From Verrucomicrobiales bacterium (GTDB lineage Bacteria > Verrucomicrobiota > Verrucomicrobiia > Verrucomicrobiales > DEV007), in contig JARGNI010000009.1 in NCBI GenBank assembly GCA_029213195.1, positions 89,768-153,767 on the forward strand: 64,000 nucleotides of DNA, given 5' to 3'. Made by a program: the position numbers and the translations under genes. Position 1 is the first letter of the stretch; each line of letters opens with the position of its first letter. The notes below the pieces were generated by a model, which saw nothing but the letters and a program-made list of their open reading frames with translations, did not search any database and had not been told where the DNA came from. Below are positions 59,826 to 64,000 of the stretch, piece after piece.

Positions 59826-62800
59826 TCAGGGTTGCGCCACAAGTCCCTGCGGCTCCTTTGTCATTTCCTGGCGCACGAATCCCTGGATCATGATGCGCTC
59901 GTCCGGGGAAAGGCGACCGCATTTCCCCACGCTCTCCTGCATCAGGAATTGGATCGTTTCCCGATCTCCGCTTCGCAAGGCCGCAGAGAGAAAGGTTCTC
60001 ACCCAATAGGGCTCCTGCAGAATCTCTGGCGACGCCTTCTTCACCGCATCGGAAAGGATCGCGGCAGCCTGATCGAGATTCCCGACCGCAAGGTGCTCGA
60101 GAAGGTGGAATCGCTTCACCATTTCACCTGGGACGACTCCGCGATCGATGGCCTTGCGCAGCTTCTCGACATGCCTTTCTTCCAGCCACCACTTGGTGCC
60201 ACGAGAACGAACGGTCGCAGTGAGCAGTAGCTGCTCGATGTGAACCCAGTCTGCGTTCTTGTCAGGATCCGCAAGAAGACCGTCGAGACGCTTCTCGGTC
60301 TGACTCGGTTCCTCCTGCCTGCCGGCATCGGCACGCGCCCTCTCGAGCGCCACTCTCATCTCTCTCGCTTGCCGCGCCCGTCCCGGCTCCATGATGTCGG
60401 TATATCCGTGAAAGGCATCCTGAAGCGCAGAGGGAAGCTGGACCCGGTTCGAGGTGAAAAAGGCCGTCTCGGCGTGCTGCTCGACATACGGAAAGTAGTC
60501 CGAATTGGTGAGCGCTCGAAATTCATCCAGGTTCGGACGCAAGGTCTTGCAGGAGACAAGGAAGTTCCCCGGACCAAACAGCTCGATCTCTCTCCCCAGG
60601 TAGGCGAGATCCTCATCGAGCTTCGACTTCGCGGCCAACTCCATGGCATCGATGAAATTGAATTCTCCATCCCCGGCGACGACGATGAAATCCCCGTCGT
60701 TTTCAGGCACCTGGTAGACTTCAAAGTTCTCGAAAGTATCGAGGGCAGAAAAGATCGAGATCATGAGATCATCGCGAAATTCATACCCGTGCACCCACTG
60801 AACAAGAACTCCACCCGGCTTGAGGAAGTGTCGCAGGTGTTCATAGAACTCCTTCGTGAAGAGCCCGGAAACTCCGGAAACCCAGGGGTTGGACGGTTCG
60901 GAAATGATCACGTCGTATTGTTTCCGGTTGGCATAGAAGTGCCGCTTGGCATCGTCCACCACGATGGAGAGCCGATCATCATTCCAGAGGCGTTCGTTCC
61001 GCGGACGGAAGTGCTGCGCGAGATCGATCACCGCGTCCTCGATCTCGATCAGGTCGAGAGAGCGAAGGCGGGAATCGGAGAGCAGGTAATGTCCCGTCAT
61101 CCCCGTGCCCATGCCAATGAGAGCCGCATCGTATTCTGTATCCCGGGTCAACATGGGGAGCGCGGCCAACATCGCCACGGTCCCTTCGTCACTGAGTTTC
61201 TCCCACGAGAAGCTCCCCTCTTCGCCCATCCAGATGGCCCCGTCTGATTTTCCGTTGGTGGCGATGAATCGGTTCGGCCCGGACTGTCCCACCGAGATCG
61301 TCGCGGTTTTCCCATGACGAACCTCCACGATGTCCGATGATGAAGCCGTCGCTCTCCGGTATTTTCCGCTGCAAAGAACGGAAGGATCGAAATCCGTGAA
61401 GAATGCCGGAAGCAGGGCTGCAGCCATCAGCGCACACGCTCCGACGCGCAACCCGTTCATTCCCCAGACCGATCTCGCGACCCGGCTCCTGGCCCGCCAC
61501 GACGATGTCCCCACGGTGAGCAGAGCAATACCGAGAGCGATGTCGAGAGCAGCTCCGGTGAAGATCGTCCATTTCAGTTGCAGAAGGGGCATCAGGACGA
61601 GCCCAGCGACCGCGGCACCGAGAATCGAACCAATCGTATTCCATCCGTAGACGAGCCCCGTAAAGGTTTCCCGTCCTGTCTCGCGGACGAGCCGCCAGGT
61701 GATCAACGGTAGAGTCATCCCGGCACAGAATGCAGCCGGAAACATCAGCGCGAGACAGAGAAGATACTTGAAGACTGCGTGCAGGGGAAACGCCGCCTCC
61801 GTCTTCGCGAAAAGACTGTGCGAAGCCTGCACCATATCGAAGAACGGTCGGTAAAGATACAGGCTGAGTGCGGCAAACACTCCCATCAGAACCTGGATCG
61901 TGCCGAGAACCGGCGCGAGATCTCCGTTGAAGCGATTGAGAATGCGGCGCACAAACAGCCCTCCAAAAGCCAAGCCCAGGATGAAGGCCGAAATCATCGC
62001 ATCGAAGGAGTGGGTCGACGATCCGAGAATCAGACTGAGGAGACGGATCCAACCGACCTCATAGATGAACGAAGCCAGTCCAGTGCCGGCAGCGACCATC
62101 AACCAGAGCGCGACCCGCGGTGGAGACTTTGGTGAAAGATCCGAAGACGGAATCGAAGGTTCCTCCGTCTTGGCCTCGCTCGAGACGACAAAGCTGGATC
62201 CCACCCCGGCGCGATGAAGACCAAAGAATCCGATCGCCACGACAAGATTTCCGAGCGACGCGATCTGCAAGGCCCCGATCGTACCGAAGGCAGAGATGAG
62301 ATAATAGGAACAACAGAGAATACCAGCGGCTCCGCCCAGCGAATTCGCAAAGTAGAGCATGGGAAGAGATCGTTTTCCACCATCGGGAAATCCACGGATC
62401 ATCCCGGCGGCAAGAAGAGGAAAGGTGGTCCCCAGCAGGGTTGCGAAAGGCAGCGTCAAGAGCAGGCAGATCCCAATCTGCACGATGTCCGCAAGCATCG
62501 GGCTGGCGCCCTGCAGCATGGCGGCCTGCTCGAAAAACCAGCCTGTCATCAACTCATAGGCGGCATGAAATCCAAATCCGAAAATCGCTGCGACAACCTC
62601 GATCCGGGCGTAGGTCAGAAACGGATTTTTGACTTTCCGGAGATACCGCGCGGCAAGAAAGGATCCCAATCCGATCCCGCCCATAAACATGATCAAGGTC
62701 ACGATCTGCCCATAGGACGAATGCCCGAGGAAAAGCTTCAGATAACGGGACCAGAGTGATTCGTAGATCAAGGCGACCGAACCGGAGAGGGTGAAAAAGA

Positions 62801-62831
62801 AGTAAATCAGGAAGCGAGCCAGCTGGATCAA
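59826..62831 (-). CDS. Multi-TM spermidine-synthase-like membrane protein
   Basis: The 1001-residue protein starts at a TTG (62831); an in-frame stop lies four codons upstream and the first TM helix begins at once, so no ATG start is available. About 12-14 TM helices (residues 1-480) precede a spermidine-synthase-like SAM domain (about 500-760): YDAALIGMGTGMTGHYLL, LDLIEIEDAVIDLAQHF, VVDDAKRHFY and DVIISEPSNPWVSGVSGLFT. A helical, TPR-like C-terminus follows. Such fused MFS/spermidine-synthase proteins are widespread but their reaction is not settled; a membrane-linked aminopropyl or methyl transfer is possible. It is divergent from the phosphoesterase gene. Confidence 0.85.
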   Translation of the reverse strand: MIQLARFLIYFFFTLSGSVALIYESLWSRYLKLFLGHSSYGQIVTLIMFMGGIGLGSFLAARYLRKVKNPFLTYARIEVVAAIFGFGFHAAYELMTGWFFEQAAMLQGASPMLADIVQIGICLLLTLPFATLLGTTFPLLAAGMIRGFPDGGKRSLPMLYFANSLGGAAGILCCSYYLISAFGTIGALQIASLGNLVVAIGFFGLHRAGVGSSFVVSSEAKTEEPSIPSSDLSPKSPPRVALWLMVAAGTGLASFIYEVGWIRLLSLILGSSTHSFDAMISAFILGLAFGGLFVRRILNRFNGDLAPVLGTIQVLMGVFAALSLYLYRPFFDMVQASHSLFAKTEAAFPLHAVFKYLLCLALMFPAAFCAGMTLPLITWRLVRETGRETFTGLVYGWNTIGSILGAAVAGLVLMPLLQLKWTIFTGAALDIALGIALLTVGTSSWRARSRVARSVWGMNGLRVGACALMAAALLPAFFTDFDPSVLCSGKYRRATASSSDIVEVRHGKTATISVGQSGPNRFIATNGKSDGAIWMGEEGSFSWEKLSDEGTVAMLAALPMLTRDTEYDAALIGMGTGMTGHYLLSDSRLRSLDLIEIEDAVIDLAQHFRPRNERLWNDDRLSIVVDDAKRHFYANRKQYDVIISEPSNPWVSGVSGLFTKEFYEHLRHFLKPGGVLVQWVHGYEFRDDLMISIFSALDTFENFEVYQVPENDGDFIVVAGDGEFNFIDAMELAAKSKLDEDLAYLGREIELFGPGNFLVSCKTLRPNLDEFRALTNSDYFPYVEQHAETAFFTSNRVQLPSALQDAFHGYTDIMEPGRARQAREMRVALERARADAGRQEEPSQTEKRLDGLLADPDKNADWVHIEQLLLTATVRSRGTKWWLEERHVEKLRKAIDRGVVPGEMVKRFHLLEHLAVGNLDQAAAILSDAVKKASPEILQEPYWVRTFLSAALRSGDRETIQFLMQESVGKCGRLSPDERIMIQGFVRQEMTKEPQGLVAQP

Positions 62832-62875
62832 TTGATATAATTTTCATAATTTATGTCTTTTTGATAATTCAGCAA

Positions 62876-62896
62876 CCTGAAATATCATTCTTCAGG
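62876..62896. promoter_or_regulatory. Inverted repeat in AT-rich divergent promoter region
   Basis: CCTGAA-atatcattc-TTCAGG is a 6-bp inverted repeat in the 159-nt gap between the starts at 62831 and 62991. The gap is much more AT-rich than its surroundings near 62832-62895. It could be an operator; I see no clear -35/-10 pair. Confidence 0.3.
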
Positions 62897-62990
62897 ATTT
62901 CTCCCGATGGAGGCTCCTCCACGATGAAAGGAGACAAAATCGTGACGCTTCTGTCTTTCCGGCCGCCGTGTGATTCGTCACAATCGCGCC

Positions 62991-63917
62991 ATGCCCATCC
63001 ATCTCGATCCCCGCTCTCGTCGGCGCTTCTTTCGCGACAGTGCCATTCTCACCCTTGCCCCCTCTGCTCTCGTCACCGGTCAGGCCCAGGCGGCAACCAC
63101 ATCTACCTGGGCACTCCTCGCGGACACCCACATCGCCGCCGATCCGGAGTTTCGTGCGCGCGACACACACCTGGCAGATAATCTTCGGGCCGTCGTCACC
63201 GACCTTCTCAAGGAGAAAGAGTCCTTGTCCGGAGTCCTCATCGATGGCGACTGCGCCTACAACGACGGGCAACCCGGAGACTACACCACCCTCGCCGCGA
63301 TTCTCCAACCCCTGGCCGATGCGAAGATCCCCATCCACTTCACCCTCGGAAACCACGACAATCGAGAAACGTTCTACGAGGCCTTCGAAGGCCACACCGA
63401 ATCCTCCGCCCTCGAAAGCAAGCACTGCAGCGTCATCGAGACGCCTCAAGCCGATTGGATCCTCCTCGACACGCTGCGCTTCGTGAACAAGGTCGAGGGA
63501 GAACTCGGGACAGAACAGCGAGAATGGCTGAGAGAGCGTCTCCGGAAAAACCCTGAAAAGCCTGCCCTCCTCGTAGGCCATCACTATCCCCAGGTCGTTC
63601 GCGAAGACGTGATTCCCTCCGAGAAAAAGATCAAGATCGCAGGACTCATCGATAGTCGCGAATTTCTCGATACTCTAACCGAGAACCCAGCAGCAAAGGC
63701 CTACATCTATGGGCATAGTCACAGCTGGAACCTCAAAAAAGAACCGAGTGGCGTCCATCTCGTCAATCTGCCTCCAACTGCCTATGTTTTCAAAGATGGC
63801 CGCCCCAACGGCTGGGTTCGCGCGACGCTCTCCCCGAAAGGAATGCAATTGGAACTCCGCTGCATCAATCAGGACCACCCCTTGCACGGCGAACTGAAAG
63901 AACTGAGTTGGAGGTAG
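62991..63917 (+). CDS. Tat-exported metallophosphoesterase
   Basis: The ATG at 62991 gives 308 residues with a twin-arginine leader (RSRRRFFRDSAIL). Calcineurin-type motifs are in order: ALLADTHIA (metal Asp and His), LIDGDCAYNDGQ, FTLGNHDNRETF (GNHD block), VGHHYPQ and YIYGHSHSWNL. It should hydrolyse a phosphomonoester or diester outside the cytoplasm; the substrate is unknown. It stands alone at the right end of the window, followed by an AT-rich 80-nt tail. Confidence 0.9.
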   Translation: MPIHLDPRSRRRFFRDSAILTLAPSALVTGQAQAATTSTWALLADTHIAADPEFRARDTHLADNLRAVVTDLLKEKESLSGVLIDGDCAYNDGQPGDYTTLAAILQPLADAKIPIHFTLGNHDNRETFYEAFEGHTESSALESKHCSVIETPQADWILLDTLRFVNKVEGELGTEQREWLRERLRKNPEKPALLVGHHYPQVVREDVIPSEKKIKIAGLIDSREFLDTLTENPAAKAYIYGHSHSWNLKKEPSGVHLVNLPPTAYVFKDGRPNGWVRATLSPKGMQLELRCINQDHPLHGELKELSWR

Positions 63918-64000
63918 AGACAATACCAATCTCCGTTTTCTACTCGTTGTTTGAAAAATAGATCAACTTCCTTCCGTTTCTTCTTGCTAGAGATTTTTTT

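Overview
The window is GC-rich, gene-dense bacterial chromosome and looks like a Verrucomicrobiota genome (the wider PVC group, possibly marine). This rests on gene content: three DUF1501/DUF1552 proteins paired with PSCyt1/PSD1 or DUF1592-type cytochromes, two PVC-type heme-binding dehydrogenases, ThuA domains, three sulfatases, Tat-exported sugar isomerase-like proteins and an SHD1 domain protein. I see no rRNA, tRNA, CRISPR array, prophage or insertion sequence. Species cannot be named from the sequence alone.

Layout. 1-1565: a left-truncated esterase/SMP-30 fusion. 1731-6291: a plus-strand run of DedA-like protein, small membrane protein, FtsX-type permease, LolA-like protein and M20 peptidase. 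6310-12654: a single 2114-residue exported protein of unknown function. 12800-23342: a surface-cytochrome cluster, with DUF1501, PPC-domain and PSCyt1/PSD1 proteins on the minus strand and a divergent cytochrome/WD40/coiled-coil protein. 23382-28712: small zinc-ribbon, membrane, beta-propeller and methyltransferase-like genes. 28856-33550: a probable oxidative sugar-acid module (exported isomerase, uronate dehydrogenase, enolase-superfamily enzyme; then a repeat-rich gap; then, convergent, a lactonase-like hydrolase and an HpcH/HpaI aldolase broken by an 8-bp tandem repeat). 33566-37227: DUF1552 and DUF1592-family pair. 37340-42937: a serine hydrolase and a 1400-residue ThuA/SGNH-like/dehydrogenase/cytochrome fusion. 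43200-48007: sulfatase plus beta-propeller glycosidase-like gene, with a divergent second sulfatase. 48032-53032: a second PSD1/DUF1501 pair, here with LamG. 53199-57872: flavin-dependent halogenase, ThuA protein and heme dehydrogenase. 58190-63917: third sulfatase, a spermidine-synthase-like membrane protein and a metallophosphoesterase.

How it fits together. Most products carry Sec or Tat signals, so the region encodes mainly envelope or periplasmic functions: desulfation and hydrolysis of sulfated glycans, multi-domain c-type cytochromes of unknown electron route, and oxidation of sugar acids in the cytoplasm. The most interesting items are the 8-bp repeat that breaks the aldolase, the halogenase with substituted signature motifs, the giant exported protein, the fused and split versions of the ThuA/heme-dehydrogenase system, and a terminator-like hairpin just upstream of the 1400-residue gene. 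Functional calls are from motif reading only; no searches were run.
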